Part shown: positions 1 to 12,127 of the stretch, in pieces
Position numbering within the stretch: the first letter of the stretch is position 1
How the letters are laid out: every line of letters begins with the position of its first letter
Assembly: GCA_012064415.1 (NCBI GenBank)
Contig: SSNU01000040.1
Span: forward strand, 1-64,000
From: Gyrodactylus bullatarudis
Lineage: Eukaryota > Platyhelminthes > Monogenea > Gyrodactylidea > Gyrodactylidae
DNA: 64,000 nucleotides
Reading direction: 5' to 3'
Made by a program: the position numbers and the translations under genes
The notes under the pieces: model-generated
Databases searched by the model: none
Told to the model about the DNA's origin: nothing
Seen by the model: the letters and a program-made list of their open reading frames with translations, nothing else

Positions 1-440
1 TTCTAGTTGAGCTATTCCAGGGTTTTTACACGTAAAAAAGACATACTCGAATCTGATTGGCTCTAGCATTCACCCTCCCAAAACGCAAAATTTGCGCTGA
101 CTCTCTTTCGAAGTGTTACCAAAAAATCATATATTTGAAATATATTCTGGGAACAAGCGCTGTTTCAAATTTCATCTATGTCTATTATATACTACAGAAC
201 ACTATACATCAACAATAAAGATGCGAATTATATGTAATTTTGTCGAAAAAATCTATGTTAAAATTTTATATTTAACAACAAAATGCCAAATCAAATGACA
301 GATATCCACCGATGACGATCTCAAAAAGGAAGACAAAATTTTATGTCCAAGATAAATTGAATTTTTGTTGCATATTATTATTGAAATGGTTTTCAATAAA
401 CTTTTTCTTATCTCTTATCTTATCTGAAAAGGTGTCTCAG
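1..440. other. No gene seen; AT-rich sequence
   Basis: Only short random open frames. A 61-codon frame at 113-298 has no similarity to anything I recognise and no splice-site context. I see no RNA gene or promoter that I can support. Confidence 0.5.
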
Positions 441-600
441 TCTTTTCAGTACGAATAAGCAGAGAAATTTATAAAATTATTTAGCATACATTTGGTCTAT
501 GCGATGTATTCCCCTCTGCCCTTTCAGTACGAATTAGCAGAGCTATCCCTGCTAATTCATACTTAAGTACGAATTAGCAGTTCAGTACGAATTAGCTACA
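441..600. repeat. Short direct and inverted repeats at the 3' end of a LINE fragment
   Basis: The motif TCAGTACGAATTAGCAG, or a one-base variant, occurs near 446, 525 and 583, with a shorter copy near 565. At 549-580 two copies meet head to head in a 32-bp near-perfect palindrome with CTTAAG at its centre and one mismatch. The last copy forms the end of the LINE open frame on the minus strand, so the repeats sit exactly at the 3' terminus of that element. They may be its tail or the target sequence. Confidence 0.6.
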
Positions 601-1245
601 ACATATACATAATGAATCTTGAAATCATAAATAGTAGTTTTTAAAAAGATTGTCTTATCTTGGAGATTGTGTTCATCTGGGATTTTTTCAAAAAGGAAAT
701 TGGCAATCTGTTTCGTGGATTGATACCTGAAAGTGTTGAGGTTGAGCCGGTGCTTTAATCTGACTGTGGTGGTAGTCCTTGTCAGGATAGAGTAACGTGA
801 GTTATTACGAGTTTGATGGGGAGATCTAGATTGGCATGAGTGTTGGAGATGCAGTTTTATGATGGCTGCGGTCCTTCGGAGCCAAAGAGGGGTAAGGTTG
901 GCAATTTGAAGTGCTGATCTGTAGCTTTGAGGGCCTAAGCAGCTGCAGAGCATGATATATTGGATTCTTTGAAGGGCTAGGGTTTTTGCAGCATTGATTG
1001 ATGAAAAGATGGCTGCACCATATTCATGTATGGGAATGATAAAAGTTTTATAGAGTTGTAGTCTGAGATTTGGGTGTTTGACAAACTTCCTGAGGAAGTA
1101 GGTTCGGTAGTGAAGCCCTTTGATTACATCTGAGATGTGTTGAGAAGTGTTAAGCTTGGAGTTGTAGGTAAGGCCCAGATCGTTTATTGTTTGAGTAGTG
1201 ATGTGAATAAGGGATGGTGGGGGAGGTGAATGAGGTCCTAAGGTC
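582..1245 (-). mobile_element. Non-LTR retrotransposon (LINE) fragment, end of reverse transcriptase ORF
   Basis: Read on the minus strand, 1245 to about 950 encodes the region after the RT palm (motif LRKFVK, then a conserved YGAAIFSS-like stretch). From 953 to 582 an open frame of 123 codons carries the typical LINE C-terminal motif LTPLWLRRTAAI. The same protein segments appear at 17043-18040 on the plus strand, so this is a dispersed family. The copy is truncated at its 5' end: no YADD motif and no endonuclease are present. It is probably a Jockey/CR1-type element, but I cannot place the clade without a search. Confidence 0.75.
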
Positions 1246-1552
1246 CTTTCATATTTTATGGTACTATTTTTGATGCTCTAGTTATCACTGATAAGCTTAA
1301 AAATATGTAAAATATGCAGTCTTAAAATTGGAATTTATAAAAACAGTTTACATCTCTGCATTCACCTTGGATTTTTAAAAAGGTTATTTGACATTTTTTA
1401 AAATATGCAAAACATATTTTTTTGTCGCCCTACTGATTAGTAATTAGTGATTATAATCAGCATATTCAAAAATATTCTGATAGACAAAAATTTAATGCTA
1501 GTGAAAAAGATTTCTCTGGGACTTTACCCTAAAAGTTTTAGGGTTGAATTTA

Positions 1553-2105
1553 TTATTTTCTTTTCATCTTTTTCTTTAGTTTCATTTTTCTTGTTTTTTT
1601 CTTGTAATTACTTTCTTCTTCATTATCGCTAGAATCAATTAGAGTTTTCATATATTCATAATCTCCAGGCAGAACTGCATTTATTCCTTGAGATTTTCTA
1701 CACCTTTTTTTGTATTTTTCATTTAATCTGACGAAATTTTCTTCTTCGTAATCTGTTTTTATGGTATTATACTTGTTCTCCTCAGTCTGTGTCGGGCCAT
1801 ACTGTAAAAAAGTAAAGTTGAGTCATAATTTTTATTATGTTACTTTTATTTCAATAGGATTGTCCTCAAAAGTCAAATTTTCTTCCTCGTTTAGCAGCCT
1901 AATTGCTGCTTTCTTGATAGTTTTGTTATTTTCTGAATATATGATATTGATTGTAAAATTTACTGTAATATTTAGGATTTAATCGCAACGGCTTGTAATA
2001 TTCATGTTCGTTTGATTCTCTGGTTAATCGAGAATCGTTGACTTTTTCAATATTCTATAGTAAATACAAATTATTTACTTTGAAATTAGATATTCTAATA
2101 TTCAT
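1553..2105 (-). CDS. Small lysine-rich protein, four exons, function unknown
   Basis: The gene reads 2105-2079, 2054-1964, 1932-1844 and 1801-1553 with GT-AG introns of 24, 31 and 42 nt. Together they give 151 codons and a TAA stop. All three introns keep frame. The protein is charged throughout: an acidic segment (NEEENLTFEDNP) in the middle and a strongly basic C-terminus (KKKTRKMKLKKKMKRK) preceded by SSDNEEE, which looks like a CK2-type acidic serine patch. This suggests a nuclear or nucleolar protein, which is inference; I do not recognise the family. It lies head to head with EDC4, 234 bp apart, so the two probably share a promoter region. The start is the first ATG that opens the frame and leads into a good donor. 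Confidence 0.65.
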
Positions 2106-2339
2106 TCTACATAGATTATTAGTAAGGAGCTCTAAAGCAAGGTTGTATATTACGGACTAAATTCCAATTTGCAATATCGAGTATTTTTTATAAGTAGCAT
2201 TAAGTTAAACATTTTAATAATTTCATTCAGTTATTTATTGTTTAGCTAAGTGTTCGTTTTAAAAATAGTTGTTTCAAATTTGTTGCGAAAAGCTACACAG
2301 CTCTCACTTTAAATATAAACTTTTATCTGTAAAATTTTA
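2106..2339. promoter_or_regulatory. Shared divergent promoter region
   Basis: There are 234 bp between the start codons of the lysine-rich gene (-) and EDC4 (+). Both promoters must lie here or within neighbouring exons. I see no TATA or other named motif that I would defend. Confidence 0.4.
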
Positions 2340-5157
2340 ATGGATGATTCAAACATGTATGTTATTTTATATTGAATCAATAGTGAGTTTGACTGCTCAG
2401 TCCGTGAATATCTAGATTTGTGCTCCCACCAAGATATTTCGATAATATCCGATCCAAGGGATTCATTGAATGTTGAAAACAAGATTTCTTCAAATAAAGT
2501 TTGCACTAATTCATTATTAAGATTCAAACTAAAAATATATCAAATTTTGAATGGAAATATGCATATTACCTCGATGACATTGTTTCTTTCAATAAGCAAA
2601 CCAATAAAATCGCTTATGTTCTTAAAGGTATTTTGATAAATAATTTTCAATAGCTCCCGATTCATATTCTTCTATTAGAATTTATGACATAAATTCTAAT
2701 GAAAAATCTCTCATTAAATTACAAGATTCTGGAATGTATTCGATTAACATTTTAAATGGGCCAAATTCTGACTTGATTTGTTTAGATGAAAAAGGTGTTC
2801 TTATCATTTATAATGTAAGAAATGCAATTAATTTTGTAGTTTTCTTCTGAATCAAAAAAATGGGAAATAAAGTTTTCCATAAAATCCTCAAAAGATTGTG
2901 ATCAGCGATTCTATTCGGTTGAGTATGTTGAAAACCGTCCTCTGGTATTTTGGCCATGCAAAAATATCCTTCAAATCATTGACTTGTCAAATTTAATCCA
3001 AGAAAATGATTTAGAAGAAGTTTTCACATTTAATTCTTCTAAAAAAGGCATGAAAATGTTTGAATTCGGCTTTGAAATAAAAGCTTTTGGAACTTTAAAA
3101 GCAAATTCGCAGATTATTATTTCATTCGTTGATTCAACTGAAAATGTCAGAATATTTCAACTCTCTGAAGATTGTGAAAGTTTCAAGTAATATAGATTTA
3201 TCATTATTTTAGGTTGGTATACTCATCAAAAGAAGATGTATCTCCTGTTAGCTCAATATACATGAATTTTAATAAATCTGAAGATTGGTAAGTCTATTTA
3301 ATCTAATTATCAGCCTCATGTGCTTTATTGGTTCTAGAAACAATCGTTTGATTAAAATATTTTCTCTTACAAAAACTCGCACAAATTTTGTGAGGAAGTC
3401 ATGCCAATCTCTAGAATTGAGACCATCATTGCCTAAGAATCTTAATCAAGGCAAAGATTTTAGTCTAATAATTCCACAGATTCAAATCGGTGTGCTTAAA
3501 CATTCTTTGCCAAGTGATCTCCAATTTATTATTCTCTCTGACATTCGCCGCTCAGTATGTTTTATAATTTTTTTTATTTTTAAATTCTAGGTTCTTTATT
3601 CTATTCAACTCAATTTTAAATCGAATTCCTGGGAAATTGTTTCCATCCTTAAAATATCAATTTTGCAGCCTGCTATTTATTTACATTTTGATGATTTTGG
3701 ATTAGACAATGAAAACCAACAATACTCACTTAATTTTCATCTTTTGACTCCCAAAACTCTTATTTCAGCTAGGATACATCACCCATTTAAGATGGATCAA
3801 AACCTAGAAAAGTAATTAATATTTTAATATTTCCAGAGAAAGCACTTATAGTTGTTTCAGTTCAAATGAAATGATAGAAGTTGAAAAATTCGAAAGGAAT
3901 TTATTAACAAAATCTCAAAATTCAATGGTTGAGCAAAGTCTTAAATTAGAATCTTGCAAGTTTATTACAATGCAAAATCAGGAGGATATTTTGAAGTCAC
4001 TAAAATTGTTAAATGGTAAATTTTCTTATCTTAATTTTATTTTTATAGATAATTTTAATTCATTATCATCTAAAATTGATAATCTGACCAATGTCGTTGA
4101 TGCAATGGGACGCAATGATAATTCCTCAAAAGAGAAAATACTTTTAGAGATTGAAAAATCTTTCCTCTCCATTCATGAATCAAGTTAGGATTATTTATTT
4201 ATTATTTCAGTTCTGAAAAATATGGCCAACCCAGTAAATTTAGAAAATTTATTGTCAGCAAACTTTGAAAAATTAAGCCATGAAACAAAATTTTTGTTCG
4301 AAAAGCATCAGAAGAATGTGAGAAATAACTTAGTAATCTTCTTCAAGATTGATCAAATAAAAGATCTGCAAATATCTGACGCAGAGAAAGTCAAAAACCT
4401 AAAAAATGATTTAGAACAAAAGCTATTGAAATCGTATGATTCTATTGGGGATAAATTAATGGAAAATGCAAAATTTTCGCAGGCTATCGAAAAAATTATT
4501 ATAGATGGCATAAGAGGTGGAATGATGAAAAATATTCTACCTGAATTTGAGAAAATACTCCAGTTCGTTTGTGCAGATTTAACACAAATCGTCCGAGATT
4601 GCTTTCAGAAATTTTTCGATTCGCAGCTCGATAGGATTTATCAAAAATCAAGTATTTTAACTCCCTCATTTTAGCTTATAATTTTCCTGATAATTCTATT
4701 CATAATGATAATATTCATTATGATTCAGCAGAGAAAATGGCAAAACTTGCCCATGAAGCCCAAAGTTTTATTCGGGAAGGCAATCCGATAAAAGCATTAG
4801 AACTGGTAAGATTAATAATTTATTGAAAAGGCTCTTGCATGTCCAAATAATGAATTCTTGATCGATTTATGTAAGGATGTTCCACAAAAAGTTATGTTCA
4901 AGGACAAGAAAAAAATAAAGCAGGAAACTTTAGTTTCATTAGTCATAAGATTTTCAGATAATCTAACTAATGAATTCAATCTCAAATTAGGATACATACT
5001 TGAAGCCATATCAATTATTGATAGAGAGTCAATGAAATACTTGACAAAGCTCAAGAAAAATGTCAAAGAAATACTAAATGACGAAAATTCCTTTCAACTC
5101 TCAAACCAGGCCATACAAAACTTACAAATTCTAAATATTCTTCTTGAAAAATGTTGA
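2340..5157 (+). CDS. EDC4: EDC4/Ge-1 homologue, mRNA decapping scaffold
   Basis: Thirteen exons separated by twelve introns of 23-36 nt give an 831-residue protein. Known role: EDC4 (Ge-1, Varicose) is the P-body scaffold that joins DCP1 to DCP2 and stimulates removal of the mRNA cap in the cytoplasm. The N-terminal third aligns with the seven-bladed WD40 region, with strong anchors at SSNKIQ, FEWKYAYYLDD (human KIQP..YDWEQKYYYGN) and CLDEKGVLIIYN (human CLDEAGNLFVW). The middle is charged and helical. The last 150 residues match the Ge-1 C-terminal alpha-helical domain: FIREGNPIKALELALACP, then LKLGYILEAISIID aligned with LKLSYLEEAVMHLD. It is much shorter than human EDC4 (about 1400 residues); the serine-rich linker is reduced. 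ATG 2340 opens the only frame that splices through. It is convergent with SEL1L, with stops 57 bp apart. Confidence 0.9.
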
Positions 5158-5183
5158 TTTAACATTAAGTAAAAAATATTTTA

Positions 5184-5189
5184 TTTATT
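5184..5189 (-). promoter_or_regulatory. Poly(A) signal AATAAA for SEL1L
   Basis: A canonical AATAAA on the minus strand lies 25 bp past the SEL1L stop, inside the 57-bp gap to the convergent EDC4 stop. The two 3' untranslated regions must therefore overlap. Confidence 0.5.
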
Positions 5190-5214
5190 TTGCGTTAAAT
5201 CTGCTGATACAAAC

Positions 5215-7352
<2,138 letters not shown>

Positions 7353-8429
7353 ATTATGCAAAATTTTACGTATATAGCGCGTTAAAAAAAGTATAATTTT
7401 AAAGTGGTTTTAATCATAGTGTTCATTATTGGCGCACAGTATGAATGGAATATCACAGCAGGTATACAAAAGCTGGTAAGTAATTTATCTTTTATTATTT
7501 AAAAATTTTTAATCTCCAAAGGGGCTTGATTTATGTTATTAATCTACAATAAGTCATATTGAACCTTTTTTTCAATTTTAAGTTCACATCCATTACAGAT
7601 ATTATGTGAAATTATCAGGCAATATTCAATAATATCTAAGGTTTCATAGTTTTAAATTCTGCGTATGCATTTTAGATGATTGAGAACTCGTTTTTAGGTA
7701 TTAATATATCTGTACATTTCTTATTTCACATAAATTAGTATGAGCCACTGATAATGATTTTAGTATTGAGCTATTATGTCTATATTATTGCATATAAATT
7801 AATAGATATAATTATACAGAATTTTACTGGATTAGTTTAAAGATTTTTTAAAGTTCCAGAGAATAATTTTGGTTATTTTTCTAAAGTGAGTTTTATGAGT
7901 AAACTTTTCCTATATTCTAGTTTGGTGTATATTTATATGACCTTAATAAATCAATCTGAAGAAATTTCCCTTATTTCATACTGATGACCTAATATTTAGG
8001 TCTTCATTTTCCTGATTGTTTTTAAGGTCATGTTCATACGCAAATATTTTACGCTTCCATTGTGTACACCTAAATAGTTTGGATACTATCCAAGTTATTT
8101 CTTGTGATCTATGCATATACATTACTTTAATTAGAACTTTATTAAAAGTATATTTCTCATATTTAAGGCCAAATTCATCTCTCAATATCCTAAATATAAA
8201 AAATTATTTCAAGTAAAATTTTGAGATTGTAAACAATTATTTATTTATTAACATTCCAATTAAATTATCAGAAATAGCTGAATTACGAAAAATGAGTACA
8301 TTTTTATATCGATCTTAAACAGTTCGAAAATGATTGACATGTTTTTAACATGCGTTATGTTCTATATAATAAACATTCTTCTAATTACTATCATATAATT
8401 TTAGGTGAAGTAATCTTAAAAATCAACAT
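7353..8429. other. Intergenic, divergent between SEL1L and SPSB
   Basis: About 1.1 kb of AT-rich sequence. A short ATG-led stretch at about 7442-7474 ends in a good donor (GTAAGT), and a TTTTAG acceptor at 8404 lies just before the SPSB start codon. Joining them creates an immediate stop, so if used they would make a 5' untranslated intron. No other gene was seen. Confidence 0.4.
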
Positions 8430-10793
8430 ATGCGTCAAATGGATACTTCGCCAACAGATGATATAGAATTAAACTTAGAGAATCCAATCAACCCACGATC
8501 GAATCAGAATTCTATAAATTCATCAAGCAATTCAAGTCAACTCCTAAATCATCTACTTTTAACTACTCCCTCTGTTTTAGATGTGGCCCTTTCAATTAGT
8601 AGTTCTCTAGTTCCTACTTCTGAGAATCCAATTATGATGGATTTAGACGAATCCGTGTATGAATTAATATCTAATAATGCCAATGAAGCTAAAAATCAAT
8701 ATGATTCGAACTCTAAAGCTTGTCCTTGTAATTGCCTAAAAAATAATCTCTCTGATGATAATGAATTAAGTTCAGTTTGTGATAGTGTATGGCCATCTCG
8801 ACTTGACTCTTTATGTCGTTTACCTATGCCAAGTTTCGAAACCCAATTAAAATGTACTTGGAATCCAAATGACTCGTCAGAGCACATTTATGTTCAATCT
8901 GGGGATCCTTTCACATTCCATCGTCATCCAACAGCTCAATCGACTGATTGTATCAGAGGGGGTCAAGGCTTTTCTCGTGGTCTTCATGTCTGGAGAATAC
9001 GTTGGAAATCGAGACAGCGAGGGACACATGCTGTTATTGGCGTCTGTACTGACAAAGCTCCTCTTCAAGCTCCTGGTTACAAATCTCTCGTAGGAAGTAA
9101 TACAGAATCATGGGGTTGGGATATCACTCGTTGCAGAATAATGCATGACATAACAGTAAATGGATGGAAAACTTATCCTGTTTTAAACGATAACACGAAA
9201 CAAATTAATTCTAATCAAGTAAATAGTAACCAAAATTCAACATGCAATAGTCAAAGCTCTCCTCAAACTATTAGCTCTCTATCCAATTTATCGAAAAAAT
9301 CAGATTTCATTGTGCCAGAGTATATAATGGTAATATTGGACATGGAAGAAGGTACATTGTCGTTTTCTGTTAACAATCAATTTCTTGGAATTGCATTTAA
9401 AGGACTTTCTGGGAAAACTCTTTATCCATGTGTCAGCGCTGTTTGGGGACATTGTGAGGTATCCATGAATTACCTAGGAGGATTAAATCGTAAGTTATTA
9501 AATAATTCTGTATTAAATTCATCGATTATTGTTTCTTTTCCAAGTTATTTAAGTAGTTTTTATCTTTAAATTGAATTTGCATTCATTCAAATTATTGTCT
9601 ATAAACTAGTTTTTGGTAACAAAAAAGTCTTATTCTCATCATCTCTTAAAAACCAATTTAAAGACAAATTTTGTTCGATTTAATCTATGTTAGATATACC
9701 ATTTTCAAATTTATTGATTTTTATAGCTGCACCTTTGACTTTAAGCCAAGCATGTCGAACCATGATCAGGAAAAATCTTCTTTCAACTTTGAAGCACCAT
9801 AAAAACCATTGTAATACAATTAAAAATAAAAATTTGGCTTGTACAATAGCTCAGAGTCTAGAAAATTCTTTGAATGCAACTGAAACTAACAATCTGACAA
9901 TAAATGGACAACTCCCTCTTCAAATGACTCTAAACAATGCGTTAACTAATAACAATCCTATATTTATCAAAAATAATCAGTCATCTTCTAATTTGAACCA
10001 ATCAAATCTTGGAATCAAGTCGAAAATAAACAACAACGATATTAAAGGTAAAAGCGAGGAAATGAAAAAATGTCGCGCAATTTCAATGCTATCAGATCCC
10101 CTAGAAAAATTAATGAAGGGAAATAACTTTTCCTTAGTTAAACTCGTTAATTGCCTTTCTTTGCCATTCTCCCTGATCGATTTTTTATTGTATAGGTAAG
10201 TAATATTAATATTATTATGTCTATTGAAATTTTAAAAATTGACTTTATCATTTAGACCTCAGTTCATTAACTATGCTGAAGTGAGCCATCAGAATAGTCC
10301 TATGCAAATTAATTTAAACAATAACAACAATAATTGCACATCTTCTATACTTCAAACCCAACACTCAATCCAACTTCCCTTTCAACATATCTTCAACAAT
10401 GTTCATCAAAATTCACTTTTTAATTCATCTCAGGCTTACTCGGTATCTGCTACAAATCAGTCCATTTCCAGTATGATTTCAACTTCCATTCAAAATAGTC
10501 CTATTAATTGGACTTCTTGGAATAATTCTCTTTCCTCTCCTACTACTTCTGGAATAACAGACATGCGCTGGTCTAACTTCATGATTGATCCTCATTCTTT
10601 TGTAAAAAGAATAATTAATCAATCAAATAATAGGTCTTTAAATAATTTTCAAGTAACGTCTTCAAGTTCAAATCAAATTTCACTATATTCTTCTGAAGGA
10701 CAGAGTTCAAACGATCATCATGTAAACCAGAGGCAATCTGAATCAAATTCAGATTTATCTCATGAGAACTGGAATAATGAAAGGGAAATGTAA
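8430..10793 (+). CDS. SPSB: SPSB/gustavus homologue: SPRY domain plus SOCS box with a large insertion
   Basis: Three exons (8430-9489, 9727-10195, 10256-10793), with introns of 237 and 60 nt, give 688 residues against about 270 in animal SPSB1-4. Known role: SPSB proteins bind peptide motifs through the SPRY domain and recruit Elongin B/C and Cullin-5 through the SOCS box to ubiquitinate targets. Residues 1-130 are low-complexity Asn/Ser. The SPRY domain follows with nearly invariant SPSB motifs: QRGTHAVIGV, KAPLQAPGYKSLVGSN, ESWGWDI, LDMEEGTLSF and YPCVSAVWGHCEVSMNYL. An Asn/Ser insertion of roughly 40 residues interrupts it before LDMEEG. The BC box (LTLSQACRTMIRKNL) starts exon 2, but the Cul5-box-like LPFSLIDFLLYR lies more than 100 residues later, separated by Asn-rich sequence. 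A 180-residue Asn/Ser/Gln tail ends the protein; a donor-like GTAAGT overlaps the stop. Confidence 0.88.
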
Positions 10794-11894
10794 GTGATTA
10801 TGTAATATTATTCTTATGTTATTTTAATTCAACATGTTGTTATTTAGAAGTTGATCCGCCTCTGAATTGGTTAAAAAAATGAATGGAACAGAAATCGTGT
10901 CAAACTAGGTTTCTTTAAAAAGTATAATTAATACTGTGTAATAGTTTTGTCATTTAAATTCGAAGTTTGTATATAGTAAAATTAATTTGTTATGCTTCTT
11001 CAAAATTACAATTCTGTGATTATTAAGAAACTTTGGCTGTTATTGCTTTAGAAAAAAATTTTCAATTACGATGTCTTTCTTGATATCAAATTTTGAAAAC
11101 TTTCCCTTGTCAATTTATAAAGATTATTCAACTTTTTTAAAATTTCATCACTTTTTCTGAATGATATTACATTTATATTATATTTTTCTCCTTGTAAAAT
11201 TTATAATTCTGAAAAAAATTCATTTACTTTCTAAATGCAATAAATGAAAAAAACGAAAATTGGTTATTGTAATTTAATAAAATTAAAATGTACATCTATT
11301 AAGAAATATAAATTCCCTATATTTTATTTACCTTATCAATAATGTCAATATTGAAATATATATAATTCACAAGTTGTAACTGAAGCTGCAAAAATGCCAT
11401 TTTGAAAGCAGAGCAAGAAATTTTAATTTTCTTTATTTTCCTAGCATCAGAAATTTCTTGAGTCAAAGCATAAGCCGTAAAATTTTGCCATGTTAAATTT
11501 ATTTTTAGCCCTATTCTAGATTATAAATAAGTTAGTTTTCGCTATGAATTCAACGACTACATTCACAAAAAATCCCTAAACTTGAACTACTTTTGGTTTT
11601 GTGAAACCTCCAAGCCTTCTTTTTTTGAAATTAAATCATATGATACATAAAAATAATAAATACAAGGTGATGTGAGGTTTTTTTAAAGTCCATAAAGTTC
11701 AACTGATCTTGATCCCTAAGCAAGTGAAGGCAGCACACCAACCCAATGCACCTCAGCAGAATCCGGTTCAACGACCACTTTTAATATCAGCTGTTCAAAA
11801 AGGGAACAGAAATCACTTGATGCTTCAGTTCAAACGTTTATCTCACAGATACAAGGTTAAACTTGATTGAACATAAAAGATCTGAGGACTTATT
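10794..11894. other. No gene seen
   Basis: AT-rich spacer. It contains the SPSB 3' untranslated region and, near 11690-11890, a less AT-rich stretch continuous with the LINE fragment that follows; it may be that element's 3' untranslated part. Confidence 0.4.
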
Positions 11895-12000
11895 CCGTCA
11901 AATGAAGATTAGAGTAAAGAAGAGATTTTGTGTAGTCAAGCTTAGACCTTAGGTGAGACATAATAGATCTCAAATAAAAAGGTTATCACAATTTTTTTTA
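11895..12000 (-). mobile_element. LINE 3' end fragment
   Basis: On the minus strand this encodes SHLRSKLDYTKSLLYSNLH, nearly the same as the last residues of the longer LINE fragment at 13577-14025 (HIRSKLDYSKSLLYANLH). It is a second, very short copy of that family's ORF end. Confidence 0.6.
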
Positions 12001-12118
12001 GATAGTATGGTTTTATTGAGTTAGGAAAGTAAAAATAAATACAATATAGCATCTCTTGATATAATATGGTGGTTCAAAAATAAAATAATTTGATAAATCT
12101 ATGTTCGTGAAATATGTA

Positions 12119-12127
12119 TAATGAGAA
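12119..12127. repeat. 9-bp target-site duplication, left
   Basis: TAATGAGAA immediately precedes the left terminal inverted repeat of the MULE. The identical 9 bp follow the right end at 13520-13528. Confidence 0.9.

Noticed and set aside
441..600. CRISPR-like array
   Set aside because: Only about four copies with irregular spacing and mixed orientation in a eukaryotic genome; better explained by the LINE end.
7430..7475. First coding exon of SPSB
   Set aside because: Splicing it to the acceptor at 8404 produces an immediate stop before ATG 8430; at most it is a 5' untranslated exon.
8696..9093. Open frames overlapping the SPRY exon on both strands
   Set aside because: Shadows of the SPSB coding sequence in other frames.
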